Shown piece by piece: positions 52,331-61,106 of a stretch of 64,000 bases of DNA. Positions within the stretch are counted from its first letter, which is position 1; each line of letters begins with the position of its first letter. The translations under genes were made by a program, and so were the position numbers. The notes below the pieces were generated by a model. The model saw only the letters and a list, made by a program, of their open reading frames with translations, was not told the origin of the DNA and did no database searches. The DNA is taken from contig OZ242017.1 of NCBI GenBank assembly GCA_965204835.1, positions 1-64,000 of the forward strand, read 5' to 3'. Source of the DNA: VXMT01 sp965204835. Lineage in GTDB: Bacteria; Chloroflexota; Dehalococcoidia; UBA2979.

Positions 52331-53152
52331 CTACGCCGGCTCGAAGACGAGCTGCAGCTCCATCAGCCCGAAGTCCTCGATCGAGACCACGATGAAGGCG
52401 CTCGGCGTCTCCATCCCGTAGTCGGCGAACACGATCTCGATCGACCCGACGACCACGACGAAGCCGCCCGTGCGCTGGCCCTCGAGCGGGATCGTGACCT
52501 GGTTCGTGACGCCGTGGAGCGTGAGCTCCCCGACGGCCTCGACGGCGATCGTGTCGCCCTCGGCGGGCACGGCGTCGAGCGCGATCGGCTGGGTCAGCGA
52601 GAACGAGGCGGTCGGGTACGTGTTGATCTCGAGGCCCTGCGAGCCGAGCGCGCGGTCGCGCCGCGAGTCGTCGCTGACGAGGCGCGTCAGGTCGGCCTCG
52701 ATCTCCACGCTCGTGATGGCGGCGCCGTCGAAGGCCAGGGAGCCGGTGACGCCCCGCGTGCGGCCCACGGCGGTGAAGGCGCCGACGCCCGCAAGCTCCT
52801 CGTTCACGCGGTAGCCGACGAAGGAGTCGCCGTCGCCGGAGATGACCCACTCGCCGGTGGGGTCGTCCGGCCACGTGGCGGGTTCCTCGGTGGCCGTGGG
52901 GGTCGCCGTGGGCGTCGGGTCGGGCGTCGACGCCGCGTCGGGCGTCGCGGTCGCCGTTGGGTCCGGGGTCGACGTCGCGGGCGCTGCGGTGGGCGAGGGC
53001 GTCGAGGTCTGCTGCACGGAGCTGACGGCGGTCTCGAGCGTGGGCGGCGGGGGTGCGTCGTCGCGCAGGACGAAGTACCAGGCCCCGACGGCGACGATGG
53101 CGATCACCGCCACCGCCAGGATGGCGAGCCGTGTGCGTGGCTGACTGAGCAT
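52331..53152 (-). CDS. YceI-family lipid-binding protein with membrane anchor
   Basis: 273 residues. N-terminal anchor LAILAVAVIAIVAVGAWYF, then a Thr/Pro/Ala/Asp linker of about 65 residues with TPDP repeats, then the YceI barrel (WVISGDGDSFVGYRVNEEL, LTRLVSDDSRRDRAL, FSLTQPIAL, ELTLHGVTNQVTIPLEG). YceI barrels bind isoprenoid lipids. Outward-facing domain predicted. Confidence 0.93.
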   Translation of the reverse strand: MLSQPRTRLAILAVAVIAIVAVGAWYFVLRDDAPPPPTLETAVSSVQQTSTPSPTAAPATSTPDPTATATPDAASTPDPTPTATPTATEEPATWPDDPTGEWVISGDGDSFVGYRVNEELAGVGAFTAVGRTRGVTGSLAFDGAAITSVEIEADLTRLVSDDSRRDRALGSQGLEINTYPTASFSLTQPIALDAVPAEGDTIAVEAVGELTLHGVTNQVTIPLEGQRTGGFVVVVGSIEIVFADYGMETPSAFIVVSIEDFGLMELQLVFEPA

Positions 53153-53292
53153 GGACGCCTCCCCGGCAGGTCCCGCACCGCCATCGGCCGCGCACCCGAT
53201 CAGGGTACCGAGTGGCGAGCTAACGCGACCGTAAACCCGCCGCCGGCGCGGTTACGGAAGCTGAGCGCGGGCTCGGGGGCGGGGCGCAGCGC

Positions 53293-54144
53293 CTAGTACT
53301 GCTCGGCGGGCTCGCCCACCTGCTCCAGCTCGATGATCTCGAAGTCGTCGTCGTCGAGGTCGCCGAGGCCGCGCGCGCTGCCGCCGTTGGCGCTGCGGGC
53401 GCGCTCGTACAGCTCGAAGAGCGTGCGCTTATGGGGGCGCTTGGCGCCCAGCGGGCACTCCTCCCACGCCTCGTAGTCCTCGTCGCAGTAGCCGAGGCGG
53501 AACTCGCCGCACTTCGGCTGGATGTAGCGCGCGAGCTCCGGGAAGGCGCGCTTCAGCTCGGCGCGCATCATCGCCACCACCTTGCGGAACTCCCACTGCG
53601 CGCGCGTACACAGCCGCAGGTCGGCGATGTGCAGGAGCTCGAGGTAGTTGACGGAGACCTTGAAGTTCGTGTTCGTCGCGTTCGGGAGCAGGAAGCGGGC
53701 GTCCTCGGCGGGCACGCCGGAGTCGACCAGCTCGAGGTAGGCGTTGCCGGCCGCCTCGATGGCCTGCTCGAAGGCCTCTTCCTTGCCGGCGCGGCGGATG
53801 CTCTCCGGCGTGGTGAACGGGAACGTGCCGTCCTTGTAGGTGACGTAGCGCTGGGACTGCTGCTCGAACGAGATGCCGATGTGGTGTCGCACGAACTGGT
53901 GCGAGAAGGCGCGGCTCACGCCGGAGATGCCGAACTCGAACCAGATCTGCTGGAGCGGCGAGGCGTGCCCGGTCCCCAGCCGCACGTCGATGAACTCCTG
54001 CATCTGCTCGCGCGAGATGCGCCCATCGCTGATGCGCGCCTCGATCTGCGCGGGTGTCAGCGCCGAGTAGCAGACCCGGAACGCCGTGTAGAGCGTGCGC
54101 AGCGGATCCTGCGTGTGGTCGAGCAAGGTGACTTCGATGGCCAT
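53293..54144 (-). CDS. thyX: Flavin-dependent thymidylate synthase
   Basis: 283 residues. ThyX motif at 86-100 reads RHHIGISFEQQSQRY (consensus RHRxxSxNxxSxR), with EFIDVRLGTGHASPLQ before it and NYLELLHIADLRLCTRAQWE near the dUMP site. Makes dTMP from dUMP with FAD, NADPH and methylene-THF, complementing Dut. ATG at 54144 fits the family; eight extra in-frame residues upstream are possible. Acidic tail after 260 is unusual. Confidence 0.95.
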   Translation of the reverse strand: MAIEVTLLDHTQDPLRTLYTAFRVCYSALTPAQIEARISDGRISREQMQEFIDVRLGTGHASPLQQIWFEFGISGVSRAFSHQFVRHHIGISFEQQSQRYVTYKDGTFPFTTPESIRRAGKEEAFEQAIEAAGNAYLELVDSGVPAEDARFLLPNATNTNFKVSVNYLELLHIADLRLCTRAQWEFRKVVAMMRAELKRAFPELARYIQPKCGEFRLGYCDEDYEAWEECPLGAKRPHKRTLFELYERARSANGGSARGLGDLDDDDFEIIELEQVGEPAEQY

Positions 54145-54258
54145 GGTGTACCCCCGGGCGGCGGGCACAACGAGCCGGGGAGTCCCGCCGACCCGATTAT
54201 ATGCTCAACCGCCTGTGCGCGTCGACGGATGGAGCACGGGGCATGGGATGCGAGGGCG

Positions 54259-54510
54259 TCACAGGTTCGGTGGCTCGCGCGATCCGGTGATCCGGGCCTC
54301 GTAGAGCATCTTGATCAGCTCGTCGGGGTCATGCTGGCCGATCCAGCCGCCGGCTCCGGCGCGCATCGCCTCCGGGTCGCGCTTTGGCGACGGGCGGTCC
54401 TCGACGGTCAGGAGCACTTCCTGGTCCTCGGCGAGGTCCACTTCGTCCAGTGGCTCGAAGACGCCCTTCGAGTAGCGCGCCCGCACGCTCCTCAGCACCA
54501 TGACCGGCAC
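54259..54510 (-). CDS. Orphan AF2212/DUF104-like antitoxin
   Basis: 83 residues. RSVRARYSKGVFEPLDEVDL and EDQEVLLTVEDRP are the AF2212-like swapped-hairpin start, matching the antitoxin at 57617. The C-terminal tail is toxin-binding-like. No PIN gene follows in the 114 bases before thyX. Relic, or partner elsewhere. Confidence 0.85.
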   Translation of the reverse strand: MPVMVLRSVRARYSKGVFEPLDEVDLAEDQEVLLTVEDRPSPKRDPEAMRAGAGGWIGQHDPDELIKMLYEARITGSREPPNL

Positions 54511-54526
54511 CTCCGCTACGACTCCA

Positions 54527-55096
54527 TCATCGCACAGCGGCGCTCGCCGGGAGCGCGGCCGAGCGCGAGTCGGCCAGGCATGCCTCGCACGTCCGCTCCG
54601 CGAGCCGCTGCTCGGCGGCCAGCGACTCGATGAGCCAGCGGTGCGGGTGCGGCTGGCCGGGCACCCGCAGCGCGAGGTTGCTCCGCGCCGCCGCCACGCC
54701 GAGCTCGGCGGCGACCTTGATGGCCGTCACCTTGTAGTGGCGCGACAGCAGGTACGCATCGTCGAGGGTCAGCGGGCACCCCTCGCCCGACCCGTAGCGC
54801 TCGACCAGCCCGTAGAAGTGTCGCCAGAAGCGCCATGAGTGGTGCTCCTTCGGCGGCAGCAGCAGGTGCGCGAGCTCATGCAGCAGCGTCGACGCGAGGG
54901 CTGCGTGGCCCCGCTCCGGGTCGACCCGGATCACGACCCGGCGGCGCTCCGGCTCCGCCCAGCTCCTCGGCCGCGTGTCGCCCCAGTGCCACTCGATGCG
55001 GCAGAGGTGCGGGTACCCCGCGTCGTCCAGCACGCGGTGCGACAACGCCTGCGCCCACCCGGGCGTCGGGAGCCGCGTGAAGTAGATGTCGGCCAT
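54527..55096 (-). CDS. Putative zinc metalloprotease (HExxH, SprT/M48-like)
   Basis: 189 residues. HELAH at 73-77 (STLLHELAHLLLPP) then EHHSWRFWRHFYGLVERYG, which could supply the third ligand. Cytoplasmic, no signal peptide; CEACLA near the end is a lone Cys pair. Resembles WSS1/SprT-type small zincins only loosely. Confidence 0.75.
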   Translation of the reverse strand: MADIYFTRLPTPGWAQALSHRVLDDAGYPHLCRIEWHWGDTRPRSWAEPERRRVVIRVDPERGHAALASTLLHELAHLLLPPKEHHSWRFWRHFYGLVERYGSGEGCPLTLDDAYLLSRHYKVTAIKVAAELGVAAARSNLALRVPGQPHPHRWLIESLAAEQRLAERTCEACLADSRSAALPASAAVR

Positions 55097-55152
55097 CGCG
55101 ACCAGTCTGCACCACCCTCGGCGCTGACGCCCACCGGCGCTAGCATGCCCGC

Positions 55153-55587
55153 ATGACGGAAGCGGCATGGCGCGTCAGCGGCGAGGTGATCGAGCGCGAG
55201 GAGCTCCTCGACGGCCGCTGCCAGGTCGTGCTCGACGGCGAGGCGGAGCCCGGCGACGACCCGGACGCCGGGGGCGTCGCGTTCGCCGTGAGCCTCGTCT
55301 GGCTGCTCGGCCGCGAGGGCGAGGCGCCGCTCGCCGAGGGCTACGTGACCATCGCCGACGACGCCGCCGAGCTCAACGCCTCGCTCGACGCCGGGAGCGT
55401 CGAGACGAGCGAGGAGACCGGCGCGGCGGCGGTCCGCGCGCGCTTCGTCGTCGACGCCGCCGAGGGCGACCTCGGCGGCTTCCCACAGCTGCGCGGCGAC
55501 CCCCCAAGCGGCGCACGCGTGGCGTGCGAGATCGAGGTGGGGACCGAGTCGTGGAGCGGGGAGCTGCGGCTCGAGGAGCCTGCGTAG
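55153..55587 (+). CDS. Small acidic protein (unknown)
   Basis: 144 residues, strongly acidic. EVIEREELLDGRCQVVLDG, GGVAFAVSLVWLLGREGEAP, AAAVRARFVVDAAEGDLGGF look like an all-beta domain. No motif recognised. Divergent from the metalloprotease gene, 56 bases apart. Confidence 0.75.
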   Translation: MTEAAWRVSGEVIEREELLDGRCQVVLDGEAEPGDDPDAGGVAFAVSLVWLLGREGEAPLAEGYVTIADDAAELNASLDAGSVETSEETGAAAVRARFVVDAAEGDLGGFPQLRGDPPSGARVACEIEVGTESWSGELRLEEPA

Positions 55588-55622
55588 CCGCGCCGCCGGC
55601 CACGGGCGGCGCGCGCCTGCGG

Positions 55623-56588
55623 CTACCTCGGGATGAGGAACCGGGCGGCGAAGCGCCACAGCACGCGCCGCACGCGGAACATCACGCGGTTGCGGCGACG
55701 GCTCATCATCTCGCCGATGCCGCCCGTCGCCTCGGGCGACCCCATCACGATGAACTGCCGCCAGTCGCGCAGCGACGGATCGCGGTCGGCCTGCACCTCG
55801 GCGGGCGCCTCGAAGCGGCCGAAGTCCTCGACGCCCCGGGTGCCGTTCGTCATCACGCTCACGCCCGCCGACTGTGCGAGGCAGACGCCGCCCGCCACGT
55901 CCCAGATGCTGGGCGCGGTGAACACGGCGTACTGGAAGATGCCCGCCGCCACGAAGGCGCACTCGATGGCCGCCGAGCCCGTGACGCGGATGTCCCAGCC
56001 GCGGAAGCGCCCGGGCGACCCCGCCGGGCCCGCGCCCAGCTTGCGGCTGACGCCGCTCGCCGGGCGGCCCGTCGGCATCGGCTCGCCCTCGAAGCAGAGC
56101 GCACCGCCGCGATGCGCGTGGTAGACGCCGGGCCGCAGCGCGTGCCCGGTCGAGCACCAGATCGCCCCGACGACGGGCAGTCCGTGGTGCAGCACGCCGA
56201 TCGACACCGCGTAGAGCGGGAAGCCGTTGATGAAGTTCGTGGTCCCGTCGACCGGGTCCACGGCCCACACGAACGCGTCGTCGCGGTCGGGGTGCGAGTC
56301 GATCTCCTCGCCGATGATGCCGTGGTCGGGGAAGCGCTCGCCCAGGCGCTCGCGCAGGAACTGCTCGACCGCGCGGTCCACCTCGCTGACGGGGTTCGAG
56401 GGCGGACGGCCGTCCGTGCCCTGGTCCTTGTACTCGACCGCGATCTCGCGGGTCAGCGTCTCCTGGATGCGCTCCCCCGCCATCCTCGCGAGCTCGACCG
56501 CGACCGCCTCGATCTCGCGGAGTGCGTCGTCCGAGGGTGGAGGTGGCCCGTCCGGGGGCACGGTCGAAGCGGGCGCTGCGTCGCTCAT
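55623..56588 (-). CDS. Inositol monophosphatase family protein
   Basis: 321 residues. Metal-site motifs GEEIDSHPD, AVDPVDGTTNFINGFP and IWDVAGGVCLAQSAG are all present, with NPVSEVDRAVEQFLRE before them. Li+-sensitive Mg2+-dependent phosphatases acting on inositol-1-P, PAP or fructose-1,6-bisphosphate. A 45-residue basic C-terminal extension (RRRNRVMFRVRRVLWRF) is not usual. Confidence 0.94.
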   Translation of the reverse strand: MSDAAPASTVPPDGPPPPSDDALREIEAVAVELARMAGERIQETLTREIAVEYKDQGTDGRPPSNPVSEVDRAVEQFLRERLGERFPDHGIIGEEIDSHPDRDDAFVWAVDPVDGTTNFINGFPLYAVSIGVLHHGLPVVGAIWCSTGHALRPGVYHAHRGGALCFEGEPMPTGRPASGVSRKLGAGPAGSPGRFRGWDIRVTGSAAIECAFVAAGIFQYAVFTAPSIWDVAGGVCLAQSAGVSVMTNGTRGVEDFGRFEAPAEVQADRDPSLRDWRQFIVMGSPEATGGIGEMMSRRRNRVMFRVRRVLWRFAARFLIPR

Positions 56589-56678
56589 GGGGCGCTCCCG
56601 CGTGCGCGGCCGTGGCGCGGCGACGCCGCGTTCGCTAGCCTCGGCCCCGGGACAGGCGCCGGGGAGGCAGGGACGCGC

Positions 56679-56864
56679 GTGGCGGACGACGGCTGGGAGT
56701 ACTCGACGGAGGGTGAACTCGATCCGGACCTGACCGAGGAGGCAGGGTACGCGTACTGGGATCCGCCGACGCGCCGGTTCTGGACGCCGATGGTCCTGCG
56801 CATAGGCGCCGCCCTGCTGATCGCGTTACTCGTTGGCGGCCTCATCCTCGCCGTCGTCAACTGA
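56679..56864 (+). CDS. Tiny single-helix membrane protein (unknown)
   Basis: 61 residues from GTG, with GGGGAGG about 12 bases upstream. Acidic N-terminus (DDGWEYSTEGELDPDLTEEA), then YWDPPTRRFWTPMV and one C-terminal membrane helix IGAALLIALLVGGLILAVV. Convergently overlaps another tiny gene by 39 bases. Confidence 0.65.
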   Translation: MADDGWEYSTEGELDPDLTEEAGYAYWDPPTRRFWTPMVLRIGAALLIALLVGGLILAVVN

Positions 56865-56996
56865 CGGGTCGGCGTACTCGATCGCCGCGCCACCGGCGTC
56901 GCTGCCGATGATGCCAAGCTTGCGAAGCACGAACGCAGCCGCGCCGGCCGCAGCCGCAAGAACGATGAGCGCGCGTAGCAGTCCCCGACCCGGCAC
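56826..56996 (-). CDS. Tiny single-helix membrane protein, convergent with the previous one (unknown)
   Basis: 56 residues from GTG after GAGAGGGCTACATC. One N-terminal helix (LLRALIVLAAAAGAAAFVL) and a short acidic tail (YADPSVDDGEDEAANE). Recalls small DLW-39-like membrane proteins in architecture only. It overlaps the opposite gene by 39 bases; one of the two could be spurious. Confidence 0.5.
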   Translation of the reverse strand: MPGRGLLRALIVLAAAAGAAAFVLRKLGIIGSDAGGAAIEYADPSVDDGEDEAANE

Positions 56997-57200
56997 GATG
57001 TAGCCCTCTCCCGCTGCGGAGCGGGCCGACCCGCACCACGTCCGGCATTGTCGCAGCCCGCGCGACCCCTTGTCACTCGCCCGCCCGCTGCCCCGATGCG
57101 TATGGAACCCAGGGCGCTCCCTACCTGGGAGGAACCACCCCGTCCCGCATCTCCCGGAGACGCGTAGGCAGGTCGGGGTCGGTGGTGGCGTGGAGTATGT

Positions 57201-57611
57201 TCACGGGCTTTGGCGAAGTAGCGCGGTGAAGCCAGCCTGCTCGAAGTCGCGGTCGTGGGCAAGCGCGTCGGTGATGCCCCGCTCCTCCATGACGATGAAG
57301 CTGGCGCAGTCCGTGAGGCTCCAGGTCTGGTCGGGCCGCTCGGCGTAGCGCTCTGTGGCCGCCCGGAACTGCGCGGGGGTCTGCGGCACAATCTCGACGT
57401 CCAGGCTGCGACCCGCTCGCTCCACAACTTCCCGGGCCAGGCGTCGCTGTTGCTCCCCGCGGCTGGCGAACATATTGAGAACCTCGACCAGCACCATCTG
57501 GGTGGTCACGATGCGACGGGGCCCGATCTCTCTCGTCAGGGCGAGCGCCATCGCGTGCAGCCGGTCCCGGGTGTCCTGCAGCGCGGCCCAGTACCCGGTA
57601 TCGGCGAACAC
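57201..57611 (-). CDS. PIN-domain toxin (VapC-like)
   Basis: 136 residues from GTG. Asp4 in FADTGYWAALQD, Glu in MVLVEVLNMFASRG, Asp in SLTDCASFIVMEERG and DALAHDRDFEQAG: a full PIN acidic site of the type paired with AF2212-like antitoxins. Five bases after the antitoxin gene. Confidence 0.92.
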   Translation of the reverse strand: MFADTGYWAALQDTRDRLHAMALALTREIGPRRIVTTQMVLVEVLNMFASRGEQQRRLAREVVERAGRSLDVEIVPQTPAQFRAATERYAERPDQTWSLTDCASFIVMEERGITDALAHDRDFEQAGFTALLRQSP

Positions 57612-57616
57612 CTCGC

Positions 57617-57889
57617 TCAGAGCGTCTCGTCCTTCGGGTGACCGTACAGGGAGTGCTTGTAGTGCTCGGCGAGATCAACGGGCCGGGCGCCCGGCTCGCG
57701 GACGAGGGCGGACGAGTGCAACTCCTCGATCAGATGCGCGAGGGAATCTCCATGTCCCTCTTCCGCGGACGCCAGCTCGGCAGCCGTGTCGCGCACCGAC
57801 ACCAGCACCTCCGTCCCCTCATCGAGGTCCACGGGCTCGAGCGGGGTGAACACGCCGTTGGCGTACCGTGCCTTCACAGATGCACTCAC
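57617..57889 (-). CDS. AF2212/DUF104-like antitoxin
   Basis: 90 residues from GTG. SVKARYANGVFTPLEPVDLD and EGTEVLVSVRDTA are the family start; the helix-rich C-terminus (DSLAHLIEELHSSALV, LAEHYKHSLYGHPKDE) should embrace the PIN toxin. Paralog of the orphan at 54259. An upstream in-frame extension lacks similarity. Confidence 0.88.
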   Translation of the reverse strand: MSASVKARYANGVFTPLEPVDLDEGTEVLVSVRDTAAELASAEEGHGDSLAHLIEELHSSALVREPGARPVDLAEHYKHSLYGHPKDETL

Positions 57890-58206
57890 GTCGATCCTCC
57901 CGTCACGCGCCGCACCTATCGTACCGCGACGCCTACAGCTAGGGGCGGTCGCCACGACTGCCCCGACAAGCAACCGGGGGGCGCCCGAGGTCGGCCCACG
58001 CCGGGCCGTTCGCCTCAGGCCCGCCCCTCGCCGTCCCCGGCAACGCCCGCCTGCGGCGCCGGGCCGGCCAGCGCCGTCGGTAGCGGGGTGTTGCGGCACA
58101 CGGCCCGGGTTCGGCAGCGAGGACTGTGTGGCCATCGTGCGATGGTGCGCATCGCCACGGTTTGTGATACGTTGAATATGCGGCGGGGTAGCTAGCGAGC
58201 TTACCC
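57890..58206. other. Gene-free stretch
   Basis: About 317 bases with no convincing reading frame, RNA gene or strong hairpin. TTTGTGATACGTTGAATATG (58160-58179) is a local AT-rich patch that could carry a promoter for the gene at 58207, but no clear -35/-10 pair is visible. Confidence 0.5.
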
Positions 58207-59538
58207 CTGAACACTCCCCTTCGCCCGCTGGGCTTCGTCCTCGTCACCGCCTTCGGCGTGCTCGTCCTCATCCTCGTGCACGCCTCGCCGTCCCCGGACA
58301 TGGCGAGGCCGACCGCTCCCCGGCAGGTCAGCGCCGCCGCCTTGCGCGACCCGGGCGGCGCACAGTCGGTCGCCGTGGTGCCAGAGCGCCCGCTCGCGGC
58401 CTCGGGCGCGGCGGACCTCGCGCTTGAGCAGCCCGATCCGCCGTTCCTCGCCGCCGTGCTTCCCGCGCTGCCGGAGCCCGTCGGCAACGCCCCGGCCGTC
58501 GCCGACGCCACGGGCGTTGCTCCCGCCGGGGAGCGCACGCCCGACCCGCCCTTCGCGCCCCTCGCCGAGATCATCGAGGGCGTCGATTCGCTCGAGCTGT
58601 TCCTCGCGATCAGCGGCACCCTCGTCATGACCCCGTGGGAGCCCCCGCTGCCTGCGGCGACGGTCGCCAGCCCTCCCGCGCCGGTCGCCCCGGCGCCGGT
58701 CGAGCCGGCTCCGGCCGCCCAGCCCAAGCCACTCCCGCCTCCGTGGAACCCGACCCCGGCGGTCGGCTCCGTCTTCGACGGGGCCCAGGTCGTGTCGTTT
58801 TACGGCTACCCGGGCGTCGGGGTCATGGGCGAACTCGGCCTGCACTCGCCCGCGGACGCCGCCGCGGCCGTCGCACGCGTCGCGGCCGAGTACGACAGCC
58901 TCAACGGTGACCGCGAGGTCATCCCGGCGCTCCACCTCATCGTCGCGGTCGCGCAGCGCCATCCCGGCAACGACGGGCTCTACCTGCTGCGCATGGAGGA
59001 GGAGCTGCTCAACGAGTACGTCGAGGCCGCCCGCGAGGCCAACGTGCTGCTCTTCGTCGACGTGCAGATCGGGTGGTCCGACGTGCTGACCGAGGTGATG
59101 GTGCTGGAGGACGCGCTGCGCGAGCCCTTCGTCCACCTCGCGCTCGACCCGGAGTTCGCGACGAAGAGCTCGGGGAGCGCCCCGGGCGTGGCCATCGGCA
59201 CGCTGGGGCCGGACGACGTGAACGCCGTGCAGCACTACCTGGCCGGGCTCGTGCGCGAGCACGACATCCCGCCGAAGGTGCTGGTGCTGCACCAGTTCGT
59301 CACGAGCATGCTGACCGGCATGGAGTGGTACGACGACGTCCCGGAGGTCGAGGTCACCGTGGACATGGACGGCTTCGGCAGCCCGCACGTGAAGCTGCTC
59401 AAGTACGACATCTACGCCACGTCCGACTACTCCGAGCGTGCGGCCATCAAGCTCTTCTACCACTGGGACGCGCCGCTCATCACGCCGGCGCTCCTGCAGT
59501 CGCTCGACCACCCACCGGACCTCGTCATCTACCAGTAA
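58207..59538 (+). CDS. Secreted/anchored protein of unknown function, likely CTG start
   Basis: About 443 residues. If read from CTG 58207 it has a proper signal anchor (NTPLRPL, then GFVLVTAFGVLVLILV). From the first canonical start, GTG 58258, only half that helix remains; the frame is closed by TAG at 58189. A Pro/Ala-rich linker (to ~170) leads to a TIM-barrel-like domain with VVSFYGYPGVGVMGELG, VIPALHLIVAVAQ, LLFVDVQIGW, PFVHLALDPEFAT, KVLVLHQF, VDMDGFG and DLVIYQ at barrel-strand intervals. Asp/Glu at strand ends suggest a hydrolase, but no family is recognised. Confidence 0.8.
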   Translation: MNTPLRPLGFVLVTAFGVLVLILVHASPSPDMARPTAPRQVSAAALRDPGGAQSVAVVPERPLAASGAADLALEQPDPPFLAAVLPALPEPVGNAPAVADATGVAPAGERTPDPPFAPLAEIIEGVDSLELFLAISGTLVMTPWEPPLPAATVASPPAPVAPAPVEPAPAAQPKPLPPPWNPTPAVGSVFDGAQVVSFYGYPGVGVMGELGLHSPADAAAAVARVAAEYDSLNGDREVIPALHLIVAVAQRHPGNDGLYLLRMEEELLNEYVEAAREANVLLFVDVQIGWSDVLTEVMVLEDALREPFVHLALDPEFATKSSGSAPGVAIGTLGPDDVNAVQHYLAGLVREHDIPPKVLVLHQFVTSMLTGMEWYDDVPEVEVTVDMDGFGSPHVKLLKYDIYATSDYSERAAIKLFYHWDAPLITPALLQSLDHPPDLVIYQ

Positions 59539-59600
59539 CGCCGAGTCGCGGTAGGCTGGCGCACGGGGTCGCGTCGCGACCCCGCGGTTCCCCGTGAGAG

Positions 59601-61106
59601 GTGTCCCGACCGATGGAGAACGGCGCCCCACCGATCGCCGTGATCGACGTCGGCTCCAACTCCGTCCGCCTCCTCATCGCCCGGCCCCTGCCGGGCGGCC
59701 ACCTCGACATCCTCGACGACGCCCGCGCGACGCTGCGCCTCGCCCGCGTCGTCGACGCGCACGGTGCGATCCCGCCCGACGTGCTCGACCAGACGCTCGA
59801 CGCGATCGGGGACTTCGTCCGGCTCGCCTCGTACGCCGGGGCCGAGTCCGTGCATGCCGTCGGGACGGCGGCGCTGCGCGACGCCTCGAACGCCGCAGCA
59901 CTGGCGCGCAAGCTGCGCTCGCGCTGGGGCGTCAAGCTGGAGGTGCTCAGCGGCGGCGAGGAAGTGCGGCTCGCCAGCCTCGGCGCGGTGTTCGGGCTGC
60001 CCGTGACGGACGGGCTGCTGCTCGACCTCGGCGGTGGCAGCCTGCTGCTCGCGCGCATCGAGGGCCGCGAGCCGGTGGAGACGTGGTCGTTCCCGTTCGG
60101 CACGCTGCGGCTGACCGACCGCTTCCTCGACTCGGACCCGCCGGAGGAGGACGACATGGCGGCGCTGCGGCGTCACGTCCGCCGCGAGCTCCGCGCCGCC
60201 GGCGTACCCCGGCTCGGCAAGGGCGAGGTGCTCGTCGGCACCGGCGGCACGGTGCGCAACCTCGCGAACGTGAGCCGTCGGCGGCAGCGCTACCCGATCT
60301 CCCGCCTGCACGGCCACTCGATCACGATCCGCAGGCTGCACCGGCTCACCCGCCTCCTCGCGCGCATGTCGCAGCAGGAGCGACGCGACGTGCGCGGCCT
60401 CAACGCGGACCGCGCCGGCATCATCGCCGCCGGCGCCCTCGTCGTGGACGGCGTCGCCGCGCACACCCGCACCGACGCCGTGCTGGTCGCCGGGCAGGGA
60501 CTGCGCGAGGGCATCGCCCGTTCGCAGTTCCTGCACGACCTCCCGCCCGTGAGCGAGGTCCGGCGCGGCTCGGTCGAGGCGTTCGCGCAGCGCTTCGGCG
60601 ACGCGGAGACGGACAGCGCGCACCACCGCGCGCAACTCGCCGTCACGCTCAGTGAGCTCCTCGACCCCGACGCCGGGGCCGAAGCGCACGAGACCGTCGA
60701 GTACGCGGCGATGCTCTACAACGCGGGCCTGCAGGTCGACTTCTACCGGCGCGCCGGCGCCACCACGGCGATCCTGCTGGACTCCGGCCTCGCGGGCTTC
60801 TCGCAGCCGCAGATCGCGCGCATCGCCGCCGCCGCGCGGCTGGCGCGACGCCCCACCTGGGACGTGCGGTCGCTCCGCCCGCTCCTCGGGGCCGACGACG
60901 AGCCGGCGCTGCACCGGGCTGGGGTCGTCGTCGCACTCGCCGAGGAGCTGCGCCGCCGCTCCGAGCCGGAGCGCGTGCGTGCGTCGCTCAAGCGGGGCGA
61001 CCTGCGCATCTCGCTGCGCGGCCGCACGACGTGGCAGCCGGGCGACCTCGCCGAGCGCCTGCGCGAGACGTTCGGCGTGGGCCTGCGCGTCAAGGGCCGC
61101 TCCTAG
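59601..61106 (+). CDS. Ppx/GppA family exopolyphosphatase
   Basis: 501 residues from GTG (ATG four codons in also fits; GAGAGG upstream). ASKHA phosphate loops: VIDVGSNSVRLLIARP, LLLDLGGGSLLLARI, VLVGTGGTVRNLANV. C-terminal HD-like helical domain from ~310. Removes terminal phosphate from polyphosphate or pppGpp. Convergent with a polyphosphate-binding CHAD gene. Confidence 0.94.
   Translation: MSRPMENGAPPIAVIDVGSNSVRLLIARPLPGGHLDILDDARATLRLARVVDAHGAIPPDVLDQTLDAIGDFVRLASYAGAESVHAVGTAALRDASNAAALARKLRSRWGVKLEVLSGGEEVRLASLGAVFGLPVTDGLLLDLGGGSLLLARIEGREPVETWSFPFGTLRLTDRFLDSDPPEEDDMAALRRHVRRELRAAGVPRLGKGEVLVGTGGTVRNLANVSRRRQRYPISRLHGHSITIRRLHRLTRLLARMSQQERRDVRGLNADRAGIIAAGALVVDGVAAHTRTDAVLVAGQGLREGIARSQFLHDLPPVSEVRRGSVEAFAQRFGDAETDSAHHRAQLAVTLSELLDPDAGAEAHETVEYAAMLYNAGLQVDFYRRAGATTAILLDSGLAGFSQPQIARIAAAARLARRPTWDVRSLRPLLGADDEPALHRAGVVVALAEELRRRSEPERVRASLKRGDLRISLRGRTTWQPGDLAERLRETFGVGLRVKGRS

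Noticed and set aside
57121..57678. A 185-codon frame overlapping the third PIN toxin
   Set aside because: Out-of-frame shadow on the same strand; the PIN frame has the acidic active site and a paired antitoxin.
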